In this document: in pieces, positions 1 to 8,832 of the stretch
Numbering within the stretch: the first letter of the stretch is position 1
Layout of the letters: each line of letters starts with the position of its first letter
DNA from: Streptomyces alfalfae
GTDB lineage: Bacteria; Actinomycetota; Actinomycetes; Streptomycetales; Streptomycetaceae
Direction of reading: 5' to 3'
DNA length: 64,000 nucleotides
Assembly (NCBI RefSeq): GCF_004127445.1
Contig: NZ_QEXM01000046.1
Span: forward strand, 62,001 to 126,000
The notes under the pieces: model-generated
What the model was told of the DNA's origin: nothing
Database searches by the model: none
The model's input: the letters and a program-made list of their open reading frames with translations, nothing else
Translations under genes and position numbers: made by a program

Positions 1-1
1 G

Positions 2-262
2 CCCGACTTCCGGCTGCCCAGTGACAGGGCGCGGGCCAGGGACGTGTTGCGTGACGCCTGGTCGAGGGCCGAGGGCGAGCGGGTCGAGGTGGCCTGCGAG
101 GGCGGGCGGGGGCGCACCGGGACCGCCCTCGCCTGCATCGCCGTACTGGACGGTGTTCCGGCGGCCGAAGCCGTGGCGTACGTACGGCAGGGGTACGACC
201 GCCGCGCCGTGGAGACGCCCTGGCAGCGGCGGTACGTGGAGCGGTTCGCGGACCGGGGCTGA
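2..262 (+). CDS. Protein tyrosine/dual-specificity phosphatase, C-terminal part
   Basis: Only the last 86 codons are in the window; the frame is open to the left edge, so the true start lies outside. The segment CEGGRGRTGTA matches the Cys-x5-Arg phosphate-binding loop of cysteine-dependent protein phosphatases, with the nucleophilic Cys and the loop Arg both present. It probably hydrolyses phosphotyrosine or a related phosphoester in the cytoplasm; the substrate cannot be inferred. It ends four bases before the stop of the convergent sialyltransferase-like gene and is not part of that operon. The family assignment is firm and the subfamily is not. Confidence 0.75.
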   Translation, partial: PDFRLPSDRARARDVLRDAWSRAEGERVEVACEGGRGRTGTALACIAVLDGVPAAEAVAYVRQGYDRRAVETPWQRRYVERFADRG

Positions 263-266
263 CGCG

Positions 267-1397
267 TCAGCCCGCGGCCGATCCCATGCCCCGCGCCGCC
301 CCCGCCCCGGTGAGCACCGAGGTCAGCCGGTGCACGTCCCTCGCCGTCCCCGTCACGCCCGACAGGAACCCCTCCGCCCGCGGCGACGCGGACTCCGTGA
401 GCCAGGCGGGGTCGATGTCGCAGACCGCCACCTTGACCTCCGTGCCCGCGAGGGCGAGCGGCAGGGTGTGGACCACCGTCGAGGGGAAGCTGAGGACCGT
501 GCGGCTGATGGGGCCGCGGCGGGCGATGAGCTCCAGAGGGAGGTCGGGGCGTACGACCTGGAGGCCGGTCTCGACCGCGAGGCGGTGCAGCTTCTCGGAG
601 CTCTCGCGGCGGTGGGCGAAGTAGCGGGTCGCGCCGTGAGTGCGGGCGAGGGCTTGGACGGCTTCGACGTAGCGGTCGGGATCGACGACGCCGGTCTCGA
701 CCAGGGACGTGCCGACGAGGTCGGCTCCGCGCGTGATGCGGGGCGGCCCGAAGCGTTCGCGGGTCCAGGAGAAGGCGTTGACGGAGATCGTCACGCCGTC
801 CGGTGCCGAGTCGATCGGCATGGAGGAGAAGACCTCCACCTCACGCGTGCCGCCCGGCGTGAGGCGCCGCCTCGCCGAGGCCGAGACCGGGGCGAACAGC
901 AGGTCGCGGGGGCCGGGCCGGCCGCCCTTGCGGTGCCAGCGCACGAGGCGCTCGCCGCGGGCCAGCTGGGAGATGAACTCCATGGTGGCCGTGCCGTCGT
1001 CGACCACGACCAGGGAGCGGGCCCTGGTGATGGTGAGGAGGAGCTGTACGTAGCGGGAGAACGGGTCGCCTATGACAATCCGGTCGGCCCTGCGCAGCGG
1101 GCCCGCGAGGCCGCCGATCGTCTGGAAGGGGGCGCTCGCGCCGCCGCGTGCCTCTTCCCAGCGGACCTCGACGCCCTCGTCGCGGGCGAGCTGCGACATG
1201 CGGCGGAGCTGGCCGCGGGTCATGGGGTCGTTGGGCGAGAGGACGACGACGGTGAGGCCCCCGGCCGGTCCGGTCGCGGCCGCGGCGTGCGCCCACTCCA
1301 GGACGTTGAGCAGCTGGACGGGGCTCTCCACGAAGGCGAGTGTGGTGAGCGTGGGTGCTGCCGCGGTGTCGGCGGTACGGCCGGCTCGGGGGCTCAT
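267..1397 (-). CDS. Sialyltransferase-like glycosyltransferase (GT52/polysialyltransferase-like)
   Basis: This 376-residue protein is the last gene of the leftward operon, 38 bp after neuB. The ATG at 1397 was chosen because the protein becomes family-like (TLAFVESPVQLLNVLEWA) just after it. Three motifs typical of bacterial CMP-sialic-acid-dependent transferases can be seen in order: an acidic D-D-G motif (VVDDGTATMEF), a histidine motif (YFAHRRESSEK, resembling the HP motif) and a serine motif (SFPSTVVHTLPLAL). It probably transfers a nonulosonic acid from its CMP-activated form onto a growing cell-wall polymer at the cytoplasmic membrane face. The context (NeuA, NeuB) supports this. Linkage and acceptor are unknown. 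Confidence 0.65.
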   Translation of the reverse strand: MSPRAGRTADTAAAPTLTTLAFVESPVQLLNVLEWAHAAAATGPAGGLTVVVLSPNDPMTRGQLRRMSQLARDEGVEVRWEEARGGASAPFQTIGGLAGPLRRADRIVIGDPFSRYVQLLLTITRARSLVVVDDGTATMEFISQLARGERLVRWHRKGGRPGPRDLLFAPVSASARRRLTPGGTREVEVFSSMPIDSAPDGVTISVNAFSWTRERFGPPRITRGADLVGTSLVETGVVDPDRYVEAVQALARTHGATRYFAHRRESSEKLHRLAVETGLQVVRPDLPLELIARRGPISRTVLSFPSTVVHTLPLALAGTEVKVAVCDIDPAWLTESASPRAEGFLSGVTGTARDVHRLTSVLTGAGAARGMGSAAG

Positions 1398-1435
1398 CGT
1401 CGTCTGTCCGTCTCCCGGTAAGGCGGGCCGGGCGC

Positions 1436-2389
1436 TCAGACCGCGACCGGCTCGGCGGCGGACGAGGACTCCTGCTCGGCCACGACGCCCGCGACGCGGC
1501 GCAGCTTCTTCATCGGGCCGAGCTCCGACTCGTAGACCTTCTTGACGCCGTCGCCGAGGGAGGCCTCGATGGTGCGGATGTCGCGGACCAGGCGGGTCAG
1601 ACCCTGCGGCTCGACGGAGGCGGCCTGGTCGGAGCCCCACATGGCGCGGTCGAGGGTGATGTGACGCTCGACGAACGTGGCTCCGAGGGCGACGGCGGCC
1701 AGCGTGGTCTGGAGGCCGGTCTCGTGGCCGGAGTAGCCGATCGGGACGTTCGGGTACTCCTGCTGGAGGGTGTTGATGACGCGGAGGTTGAGCTCCTCGG
1801 CCTGCGCCGGGTACGTCGACGTGGCGTGGCACATCAGGATGTTGTCGCTGCCCAGGACCTCGACCGCGTGGCGGATCTGCTTCGGGGTCGACATGCCGGT
1901 GGAGAGGATGACCGTGCGGCCGGTGGCGCGCAGGGCGCGGAGCAGCTCGTCGTCCGTGAGGGACGCGGAGGCGACCTTGTGGGCGGGGACGTCGAACTTC
2001 TCCAGGAAGGCGACGGCCTCGGTGTCCCACGGGGAGGCGAACCAGTCGATGCCGCGCTTGGCGCAGTGCTCGCTGATGGCCTGGTACTCGGACTCGCCGA
2101 ACTCCACGCGGTGGCGGTAGTCGATGTACGTCATGCGGCCCCAGGGGGTGTCGCGCTCGATGTCCCACTGGTCGCGCGGGGTGCAGATCTCCGGGGTGCG
2201 CTTCTGGAACTTCACCGCGTCGCAGCCGGCGTCGGCGGCCACGTCGATCAGCGCGAACGCGTTCTCCAGGTCGCCGTTGTGGTTGATGCCGATCTCACCG
2301 GTGATGTACACGGGCTGACCGGGACCGGCCGTCTTGGAACCGAACTGGCGGAGACGGGAGTTGGCGCCGATGGAGGTGATGTTGCTCAT
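1436..2389 (-). CDS. neuB: N-acylneuraminate/Kdn synthase, NeuB family, without SAF domain
   Basis: The enzyme condenses phosphoenolpyruvate with a six-carbon sugar (ManNAc or mannose, free or 6-phosphate) to give a nine-carbon nonulosonic acid. The 317-residue protein shows the NeuB TIM-barrel signatures in order: EIGINHNGD, AVKFQKR, STGMST, CHATSTYP, GYSGHETG and ERHITLD, the last two carrying the metal-binding histidines. Sequence stops soon after PMKKLRRV, where family members usually continue into a C-terminal SAF (antifreeze-like) domain; here only a short Ala/Glu/Ser tail follows. It lies 14 bp after the neuA stop. The cluster context suggests Kdn (teichulosonic-acid type) or sialic acid as product. 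No epimerase (NeuC) is nearby, which fits Kdn slightly better. Confidence 0.9.
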   Translation of the reverse strand: MSNITSIGANSRLRQFGSKTAGPGQPVYITGEIGINHNGDLENAFALIDVAADAGCDAVKFQKRTPEICTPRDQWDIERDTPWGRMTYIDYRHRVEFGESEYQAISEHCAKRGIDWFASPWDTEAVAFLEKFDVPAHKVASASLTDDELLRALRATGRTVILSTGMSTPKQIRHAVEVLGSDNILMCHATSTYPAQAEELNLRVINTLQQEYPNVPIGYSGHETGLQTTLAAVALGATFVERHITLDRAMWGSDQAASVEPQGLTRLVRDIRTIEASLGDGVKKVYESELGPMKKLRRVAGVVAEQESSSAAEPVAV

Positions 2390-2403
2390 GGCAGGAACAG
2401 TCC

Positions 2404-3720
2404 TTAACTGTGGAGGGAATCGAGAGAGGGGCCGAGGATCCAGGTGGCGATCTCTCGGATCGCGCCTTCACCGCCGGGGGTGGTGGTGACCGCGCGGGCC
2501 GCGCCGCGTACGACGTCGTGGGCGCTGGCGACCGCCACCGGCCAGCCCACGAGGGCCAGGCAGGGGAGGTCGTTGACGTCGTTGCCGACGTAGAGCACGC
2601 GCTCGGGCGCGATGCCCTGTTCCTCGCACCACTGCTTCAGTGCGAGGTCTTTCCGGTCGATGCCGTGCAGCACGGGGAGCTTGAGCTTCCTGGCGCGTGC
2701 GGCGACGACCGGGTTCTGTTCCGTGGACAGGATCAGCAGCGGGATGCCCGCGTCACGCAGGGCGGCGATGCCGAGTCCGTCTCCGCGGTGCACGGAGACG
2801 TATTCGCGTCCTTCGGAGTCGATCAGCACCCGGTCATCGGTCTGGGTGCCGTCGAAGTCGAGGATGACCGCGTCGATGTCGGCGGCGGTCGGGAGGGCGT
2901 CCGCGTCTTCGGGCCGGCCCGTGTCGAAGAGCGGGGCGAGTGCGCGGGCGCGGGCGAGGTCGTGCGGGTCGTCGACCTCGAGGACCCGGGCGGGGTCGGT
3001 GCGGACCGGCTCGGTGTGCCCGAAGAAGCGGTGCTTGTGGGTACGGAAGCCCGCCGCGTCCATCGCGTAGGCGGCGCCGGTCTCCAGGAGGTCCTGGGGG
3101 CGGTCCTGGCGGCGGGGTCGGAAGGACTTGTCGTGGTTGACGCCGTATCCGCCGCGGGTGCGGGTGGAGGAGGCGGCGAGGGTCGCGGTGCCGCCGGCGG
3201 TGTCGGTGCGCTGCGCGGGAACCTCGGCGCCCTCGGTGGCGTCGTCGGCCGCGTCGCGCCAGATGAAGCCGTGGAAGGGGGCGACGGTGACGGCGGTGTC
3301 GGCGCCGTTCTCGACGACGGCCGACGCCACTCCGTCGATGTCCTCGCGGGTCAGGAAGGGGCTGGTGCACTGCACGAGGAGCACGGCGTCCATCCGGGCG
3401 CCGTGCAGCGCCTCGTGGGCGTCCATGGCGTGCAGGACCGCGGCCTCGCTGGTCGCGGTGTCGCCGGCGATGGCGGCGGGGCGCAGCACGACCTCGGCGC
3501 CCGCGGTGCGGGCGGCCTCGGCGATGACGTGGTCGTCGGTGGAGACGACGACGTCGGTGACGAGCCGCGCGGCGAGGCACTCGCGGATGGCGCGGCCGAC
3601 CAGGGGCACACCGCCGACCGGGGCGAGGTTCTTGGCGGGCACGCCCTTGGAGCCGCCGCGGGCGGGGATGACGGCGAGGACGCGGTGGTCCGGCGTGCTC
3701 GCTCGGCCGGGGTCGGGCAT
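2404..3720 (-). CDS. neuA: Bifunctional CMP-nonulosonate synthetase / KdsC-like HAD phosphatase
   Basis: This 438-residue fusion starts at ATG 3720. The N-terminal half (about residues 10-250) is a cytidylyltransferase, with the nucleotide loop VIPARGGSKGVPAKN followed by the CMP-sialate synthetase pattern; it activates the nonulosonic acid with CTP. The C-terminal half (about 270-430) is a KdsC-type HAD phosphatase with DFDGTQTDDR (nucleophile Asp), the ILSTE motif and GNDVNDLP. The HAD half would fit removal of the 9-phosphate before activation, so a phosphorylated NeuB product is likely (inference). The same domain order is known in vertebrate-type CMAS. It lies 44 bp after the glycosyltransferase stop, in the same operon. 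Confidence 0.9.
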   Translation of the reverse strand: MPDPGRASTPDHRVLAVIPARGGSKGVPAKNLAPVGGVPLVGRAIRECLAARLVTDVVVSTDDHVIAEAARTAGAEVVLRPAAIAGDTATSEAAVLHAMDAHEALHGARMDAVLLVQCTSPFLTREDIDGVASAVVENGADTAVTVAPFHGFIWRDAADDATEGAEVPAQRTDTAGGTATLAASSTRTRGGYGVNHDKSFRPRRQDRPQDLLETGAAYAMDAAGFRTHKHRFFGHTEPVRTDPARVLEVDDPHDLARARALAPLFDTGRPEDADALPTAADIDAVILDFDGTQTDDRVLIDSEGREYVSVHRGDGLGIAALRDAGIPLLILSTEQNPVVAARARKLKLPVLHGIDRKDLALKQWCEEQGIAPERVLYVGNDVNDLPCLALVGWPVAVASAHDVVRGAARAVTTTPGGEGAIREIATWILGPSLDSLHS

Positions 3721-3764
3721 GGGTGCTCCTCGGTCGGGGTGGGAGGTCTCGGCTCGTCCGGTGG

Positions 3765-5150
3765 TCACAGCTCGCCCATCCGCCGGATGACGGGGGCGAC
3801 GCGCTGGACGCCGTGGCGGTAGGCGCCGCGGGCGGCACGGCGCACGATCTGCCGTACGGGGCCGGGGTCGCGTTCGGCCGAGGGGGCGCCCGGCAGCGGG
3901 GTGCCGTCGGGGCCGAGGTGGTGGCGGGCCAGGATGCCGGGCAGGTAGCCGCGGGCGGTGGTGAGGCTGTAGTAGGGCGCGATGGGCGCGAGGCGGCCGT
4001 CGGCGGCTTCGGCGAGGAGGTCGCCGACACGCTGCCGTGCCGTGTCGAAGGCCTGCTCGTACGTCCTCCCCCCGGAGGAGGCGCCCCCGGCGGCGACGCC
4101 CTGCCGGGAGAGCCAGCGCTCGTCGGGTTCGGGCAGGTGCCCGGCGTCGAGCTGGTCGAAGGAGGCGAGGCAGCCGGACCCGGTGAAGTGGTGGTTGCCG
4201 AGCGCCTCGCGCACCCCGAGGTCGGTGAGGATCGCGGTGGGGATGCGCCGGTGCAGGGATTCGAGGGCGGCGGTGGAGCTGACGGTGACCAGGAGGTCGG
4301 TGCGGTCGAGGACCTCGCCCATGTGTCCGTAGACGAGGCGGAGGTTGTCCGGCAGCCCGCCGTCGAGGCGCTGCGTCAGCTTCTGGTAGGGCAGTTCCTC
4401 GATGTGCGTGGTGTGTTCGCCGGGCTTGCTGCGGAGTTTGAGCAGGACCTCGCGGTCGGGGTGGAGCCGGGCGTGCTCGGCGAGGCGGCGCAGCAGGTAG
4501 GTGCGGTGCGCGGCGGTCTCGGGCACGGAGGGCTGGGCGGCGAAGACGACGGTGTAGGGGTCGTCCTCGGCGCGGGGTTCGTTCTTCTTCACGTAGGGCG
4601 CGCCGCCGAGGAACGGCAGGGCGGCCTCGGTGACGGACGACGCGTCGGCGCCGACTCCTTCGTACACGGCGCGGAAGCGTTCGGCGTCCTGGCGGGAGTT
4701 GGCGAGGACGATGTCCGCGCCGTGCCGCAGGAGGAGGCCGTCGGCGAGCTTCTCGTAGACGACGCCGACGTAGCCGGTGACGACGACGGGGCGCTTGGCG
4801 GAGGCGCCGGTGAGGCGGGCGTCGGCGGTGACGCGGGCGAGTCCGTGCAGCATCGCCTGGACCGCGCCGCCCACGAGGGCGAGGACGATCACGTCGGGCG
4901 TGTCCCGCTCCATCTCGCTCAGGAACTCGACGGCGGTGACCTCGCGCAGGGAGTCCGCGCGGACACCGACCTCTTCGAGCTGCCGGGGGGTGGGGGTGGC
5001 CCGGCCGCGGAGCAGGAACCCGCTGAGGCGGTGGCCGTCGGTCCGGTTCCCGGTGACGATGCGGTCCGCCGTGAGGGCGCCCCATTTCCATCGCGTGTCG
5101 GAATCGGCGAGCACGGCCACCCGGAGCGGGTTTCGGTTACTTGCTGGCAC
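3765..5150 (-). CDS. Putative glycosyltransferase, DUF6716 type
   Basis: First gene of the leftward operon, 461 residues. It begins with a beta-alpha-beta start resembling a GT-B nucleotide-sugar enzyme (LRVAVLADSDTRWKWGA). Further in are VVVTGYVGV, a segment with DDPYTVVFAAQPS, and a second-lobe motif VSSTAALESL, which is similar in position to the Ser/Thr motif of polysialyltransferase-like enzymes. The C-terminus is basic. I recognise it as the Streptomyces DUF6716 putative glycosyltransferase type. Its place upstream of neuA and neuB suggests a transferase in nonulosonic-acid polymer assembly. Donor and acceptor are not deducible. Confidence 0.6.
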   Translation of the reverse strand: MPASNRNPLRVAVLADSDTRWKWGALTADRIVTGNRTDGHRLSGFLLRGRATPTPRQLEEVGVRADSLREVTAVEFLSEMERDTPDVIVLALVGGAVQAMLHGLARVTADARLTGASAKRPVVVTGYVGVVYEKLADGLLLRHGADIVLANSRQDAERFRAVYEGVGADASSVTEAALPFLGGAPYVKKNEPRAEDDPYTVVFAAQPSVPETAAHRTYLLRRLAEHARLHPDREVLLKLRSKPGEHTTHIEELPYQKLTQRLDGGLPDNLRLVYGHMGEVLDRTDLLVTVSSTAALESLHRRIPTAILTDLGVREALGNHHFTGSGCLASFDQLDAGHLPEPDERWLSRQGVAAGGASSGGRTYEQAFDTARQRVGDLLAEAADGRLAPIAPYYSLTTARGYLPGILARHHLGPDGTPLPGAPSAERDPGPVRQIVRRAARGAYRHGVQRVAPVIRRMGEL

Positions 5151-5310
5151 GTCTCAGACGCTAGGAAGCGATTTCGATTCGCGGCCCAACTCAGGTGCAA
5201 CAAACGGTTAACAGCATGCCGACGAATGGCGAATCAGCCCCGGGAATGCCGGTGGGGCGGTCCGGTTAACCATTCCGCCACACGTCGTTCACCTTGCGGC
5301 CCACCACGGG

Positions 5311-5341
5311 TCGACACGAATGCCGGGCCGACACCTAACGT
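5311..5341 (+). promoter_or_regulatory. Predicted promoter of the GT2 operon (leaderless)
   Basis: TCGACA at 5311-5316 and TAACGT at 5336-5341 form a -35/-10 pair with 19-bp spacing, placing the transcription start at or within a base or two of the GTG at 5349. No Shine-Dalgarno sequence precedes that GTG, so a leaderless mRNA is likely. The 198-bp divergent region also holds two direct copies of CGGTTAAC at 5205-5212 and 5263-5270, a possible regulator target shared with the leftward operon. Confidence 0.45.
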
Positions 5342-5348
5342 CACCCGC

Positions 5349-6326
5349 GTGGTTAAGCTCTCCGTCATCGTGCCGTTCTACAACGTGCAGCAATACGCGC
5401 CCGACACCTTGAAGAGTCTGCGTGCGAACGCGCGGGACGACTTCGAATTCATTCTCGTCGACGACTGTTCGCGCGACGAGACCCCGGACATCCTGGAGCG
5501 CGCCGAGCGCGAACTCCCCGGTGCCGTGCTGCTCAGACATGAGCGGAACGGCGGGCTCGCGACGGCCCGCAACACCGGGCTCGACGCGGCGCGGGGCGAG
5601 TACCTCACCTTCCTGGACGGTGACGACTGGCTCGCGCCCGGCTATTACGAGCGGCTCGTGGCCGCCATCGAGGATCTGGGGTGCGACTTCGTCCGGACCG
5701 ACCATGTGCAGTGCACCGCGCGGGCCCGCAGCGTCCACCGGGTCCCGCACGGCAGGCGCGGGGCCGTGCTGAGCCCGCGGGAGGTGATCCTGCCCGCGGA
5801 CCGCTCGACGTCCGTCGACTACGCGTACGCCTGGGCCGGCGTCTACCACCGGCGGCTGGCCGACAAGGGCCTGCTGCATTTCACCGACGGGCTGCGCACG
5901 GCGGAGGACCGGCCGTGGATCTGGCGGCTGCACCGGGAGGCCGAATCGTTCGCCGCGGTCAGCCTGCTCGGCGTGTTCTACCGGCGCGGTGTCGCGTCGT
6001 CGCTCACCCAGATCGGTGACGTGCGCCAGCTCGATTTCATCAAGGCATTCGACCAGGTGGTACGGGAAACCGCCGCGGACAGGGACGCCGCGGAACTGCT
6101 GCCGAAAGCCGTGCGCACATACTGCGCGATCATCTCCCATCATTTGGGTTCCATCGAAAGGTTCGAGCCATCCGTGGCCCGCAAATTGAAGTCGATGAGT
6201 GCGGCCGCGCTGAAGCGGATGCCGCAGGACGTTCTCGAGCAGGCGCTCGACTCCATGGACGTCCAGCGGGCGACCCGGCTGCGCAGGCTGCGCCGGCGCC
6301 CGGTCCCCGCGGAGGTGGCCGCGTAA
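5349..6326 (+). CDS. Family 2 glycosyltransferase
   Basis: The 325-residue protein opens with the GT2 fold (LSVIVPFYN), followed by FILVDDCSRDET and NGGLATARNTGL, and carries the donor-binding DxD as FLDGDDW near residue 90. It transfers a sugar from a nucleotide-sugar donor in the cytoplasm. GTG 5349 was chosen because homology starts immediately after it and a promoter-like element lies just upstream. The stop overlaps the next ATG by one base (TAATG), so it is translationally coupled to the polysialyltransferase-like gene. It probably adds a primer or alternating sugar of the nonulosonate polymer. Confidence 0.9.
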   Translation: MVKLSVIVPFYNVQQYAPDTLKSLRANARDDFEFILVDDCSRDETPDILERAERELPGAVLLRHERNGGLATARNTGLDAARGEYLTFLDGDDWLAPGYYERLVAAIEDLGCDFVRTDHVQCTARARSVHRVPHGRRGAVLSPREVILPADRSTSVDYAYAWAGVYHRRLADKGLLHFTDGLRTAEDRPWIWRLHREAESFAAVSLLGVFYRRGVASSLTQIGDVRQLDFIKAFDQVVRETAADRDAAELLPKAVRTYCAIISHHLGSIERFEPSVARKLKSMSAAALKRMPQDVLEQALDSMDVQRATRLRRLRRRPVPAEVAA

Positions 6327-7681
6327 TGCCGACGCAGATCTTCCTGGCGTCCACGCTGTACGGTGCGGCGACGCTCGCCGCGGCCCTGGACGCCGACCGC
6401 TTCGGCCCCGCCGACCGGCGCGTCCTGCTCGTCAGCAACAACGCGGCGACGCCCGAGACGACGACGGCGCTCGACGCGATGCCCGGCTTCGAGCGGCTGC
6501 GCGGCCGCTTCGACGAGGTGCGGTCCTGGAACGAGGCGATCTTCCCGTTCCACCCCGGCGGCTGGTCGCCGCGCGGCGACGACGTGACGCTCTGGGAGCG
6601 CTACGTCCGCATGCTCTGGGATCTCGGCGACGACGACGTCGAGTTGGCCGTGGAGTCGATCCAGGTCAACCCGGCGCTCGCGCTGGCGCAGATCTTCACC
6701 GGCGCGCCCGTGGACGTCTACGCCGACGGCCTGATGAGCTACGGCCCCACCCGCAACAAGATCGACCCGCTGGTCGGCACCCGGGTGCGGCGGCTGCTCC
6801 ACCTCGACCTGGTGCCGGGCCTCACGCCGCTGCTGCTCACCGAGTTCGGCGTCGAGCCGGAGATCGTGCCGACGGAGGCGTTCCTGAAGGTCCTCGCCGA
6901 GCTGGGCGAGGACGACGCGGACGCGGCGGAGCTGCCCGCGCTCGAAGCGCCGGCGCTCGTGCTCGGCCAGTACCTCTCCGCCCTCTCCATCCTCACCCCC
7001 GAGGAAGAGGAGGAGCTGCACGTCCGCATGGTGCGGGGCGCCGCCGAACTGGGTCACACGCAGGTCGTGTTCAAGCCGCACCCGACGGCCCCGGCCCGTT
7101 GGTCGCGCACCCTGGAGAAGGAGGCGCGGGCGATCGGCGTCGAGCTGACGGTGCTCGACTCCCCCGTACTCGCCGAGGTGCTGTACCAGCGGATGCGGCC
7201 CGCGCTCGTCATCGGCTGCTTCTCCACGGCCCTGCTCACGGCGTCCGCGCTCTACGGCGTGCCCGTCGCCCGCACCGGCACGGACCTGCTCCTGGAGCGC
7301 CTCGCGCCCTACCAGAACAGCAACCGCGTGCCGGTCACGATCGTCGACGCGCTGCTGCCGGAGCTCTCCGACCGGGCGGCGGTCGGTGAGGCCCGCGCCG
7401 ACATGGGCACGGGCGAGCTGGCGAACCTGCTGAAGGCCGTCGGCTTCGCGATGCAGCCGCAGATCTATCCGGGGCTGCGCGCGGACGCCGAGCACTACCT
7501 CGCGCGGAACCTCACCACCCGCACCTGGCGCTACTTCAAGCGGCGGCGGCTGACCGCGCTCGCCCTGCCGGGGGCGGTGCCCTCGCAGCTCGCGTTCATC
7601 CCGCGCAACGCGGCGGTGCGGCGCGTGGCCCGCCGGGCGCGTTCGGTGCAGCGTTCGCTCAAGCGGACCGCGCTCGGATGA
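6326..7681 (+). CDS. Alpha-2,8-polysialyltransferase family protein
   Basis: The 451-residue protein matches the bacterial polysialyltransferase pattern: an acidic/Gly motif (VYADGLMSYGP), an HP motif (VVFKPHPTAPARW) and an S/T motif (GCFSTALLTAS). These are the donor-binding and catalytic motifs of CMP-sialic-acid transferases that make capsular polysialic acid. The C-terminus is very rich in Arg/Lys (RRVARRARSVQRSLKRT), which would favour association with the inner face of the membrane. It probably polymerises or extends the nonulosonic-acid chain. Its stop overlaps the start of the acyltransferase gene (ATGA). Confidence 0.8.
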   Translation: MPTQIFLASTLYGAATLAAALDADRFGPADRRVLLVSNNAATPETTTALDAMPGFERLRGRFDEVRSWNEAIFPFHPGGWSPRGDDVTLWERYVRMLWDLGDDDVELAVESIQVNPALALAQIFTGAPVDVYADGLMSYGPTRNKIDPLVGTRVRRLLHLDLVPGLTPLLLTEFGVEPEIVPTEAFLKVLAELGEDDADAAELPALEAPALVLGQYLSALSILTPEEEEELHVRMVRGAAELGHTQVVFKPHPTAPARWSRTLEKEARAIGVELTVLDSPVLAEVLYQRMRPALVIGCFSTALLTASALYGVPVARTGTDLLLERLAPYQNSNRVPVTIVDALLPELSDRAAVGEARADMGTGELANLLKAVGFAMQPQIYPGLRADAEHYLARNLTTRTWRYFKRRRLTALALPGAVPSQLAFIPRNAAVRRVARRARSVQRSLKRTALG

Positions 7682-8832
7682 CCGCCCCCGCGTCCACGCT
7701 CCCGGAGTCGCGCCCGGGAGCGGGCGCCTCCTCCGGCATACCCCGGGCCGCCGCGGTGCCCGCGCGCGCGAAGCCCCGGCTCCGCGCACTCGACGGGTTG
7801 CGTCTGGTCGCCGCCCTCATGGTGGCGGCCTACCACTACGGCGGCCGTGACGGCGAGATAGCACAGGCGTGGGGCTCCTCGCCCAGACTCCAGTTCCCCA
7901 CCGCGTCCGAGTGGTTCGCGTACGGCTGCCTCGGCGTACAGATCTTCTTCGTGATCAGTGGCTTCGTCATCTGCATGAGCGGCTGGGGCAGGCCCCTGCG
8001 CTCGTTCTTCGCCTCCCGCGCGTCCCGCCTGCTGCCCTCCTACTGGGCGGCGATCCTGCTCGTCACGGCGGTCTTCGCGCTGCCCGTCGTGGCCTACGAC
8101 GCGGTGTCCCCCAGCGACGCGCTGGTCAACCTCAGCATGCTGCAGCAGCCGCTCGGCGCGGACCGCGTGCTCGGCGTCTGCTGGACGCTCTGGGCCGAGC
8201 TGCGCTTCTACGCGCTCTTCGCGCTGTGCGTGGTCCTGCCGGGCGCGAGCCGCGCGCGGGTCGTGCTGTTCTGCGCGGTGTGGACGCTGGCGGCGGCGCT
8301 CACCGAGGCCGCGGACCAGCCGCTGCTCGACCTGGTCCTCATGCCGGAGTACGCGCCGTTCTTCATCGGCGGCATCGGCGTCTACCTCCTCCACCGCGAC
8401 CGCCGCGACCTCACCGCGTGGGGCATCGTGGGCGTGAGCTGGCTGATCGGCCAGCACTACGCGGTCGCCGGGCTCTGGCACGCGCCGAACCCGGACTTCT
8501 TCTCCTACCGCTCGTCCGCGGTGATCATCGCGGTCGTGACGGCGGGCTTCGCCGCCGTGCTCCTGATCGCCCTCGGCCATCTGGACCGCGTCGACTGGCG
8601 CTGGCTGACCGTCGCGGGCGCCCTCACGTACCCGTTCTACCTGGTGCACGAGCACCTCGGCTGGGTGGCGGTGGAGGCGCTGCACCAGGGCTTCGGACTG
8701 CCGTCGTACGCGACGCTCGGCCTGACGGTCGCCGCGATGCTGGTCCTGGCGTGGCTCCTGAACCGGTACGTGGAGGGGTGGCTCACCCCCGCGATCCGCA
8801 AGGGGCTGCTGACCGCGCGGGGCCGTCCCTAG
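7678..8832 (+). CDS. Membrane O-acyltransferase (acyltransferase family 3, OafA-like)
   Basis: The 384-residue integral membrane protein has about ten hydrophobic segments. After a short cytoplasmic N-terminus the family signature is clear: RALDGLRLVAALMVAAYHY with the conserved histidine, then GVQIFFVISGFVI. Such proteins move acyl groups, usually acetyl, across or onto surface polysaccharides. By position it likely O-acetylates the nonulosonate polymer. It overlaps the preceding gene by four bases and ends inside the tail of the convergent tetR gene (4-bp overlap). Confidence 0.85.
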   Translation: MTAPASTLPESRPGAGASSGIPRAAAVPARAKPRLRALDGLRLVAALMVAAYHYGGRDGEIAQAWGSSPRLQFPTASEWFAYGCLGVQIFFVISGFVICMSGWGRPLRSFFASRASRLLPSYWAAILLVTAVFALPVVAYDAVSPSDALVNLSMLQQPLGADRVLGVCWTLWAELRFYALFALCVVLPGASRARVVLFCAVWTLAAALTEAADQPLLDLVLMPEYAPFFIGGIGVYLLHRDRRDLTAWGIVGVSWLIGQHYAVAGLWHAPNPDFFSYRSSAVIIAVVTAGFAAVLLIALGHLDRVDWRWLTVAGALTYPFYLVHEHLGWVAVEALHQGFGLPSYATLGLTVAAMLVLAWLLNRYVEGWLTPAIRKGLLTARGRP

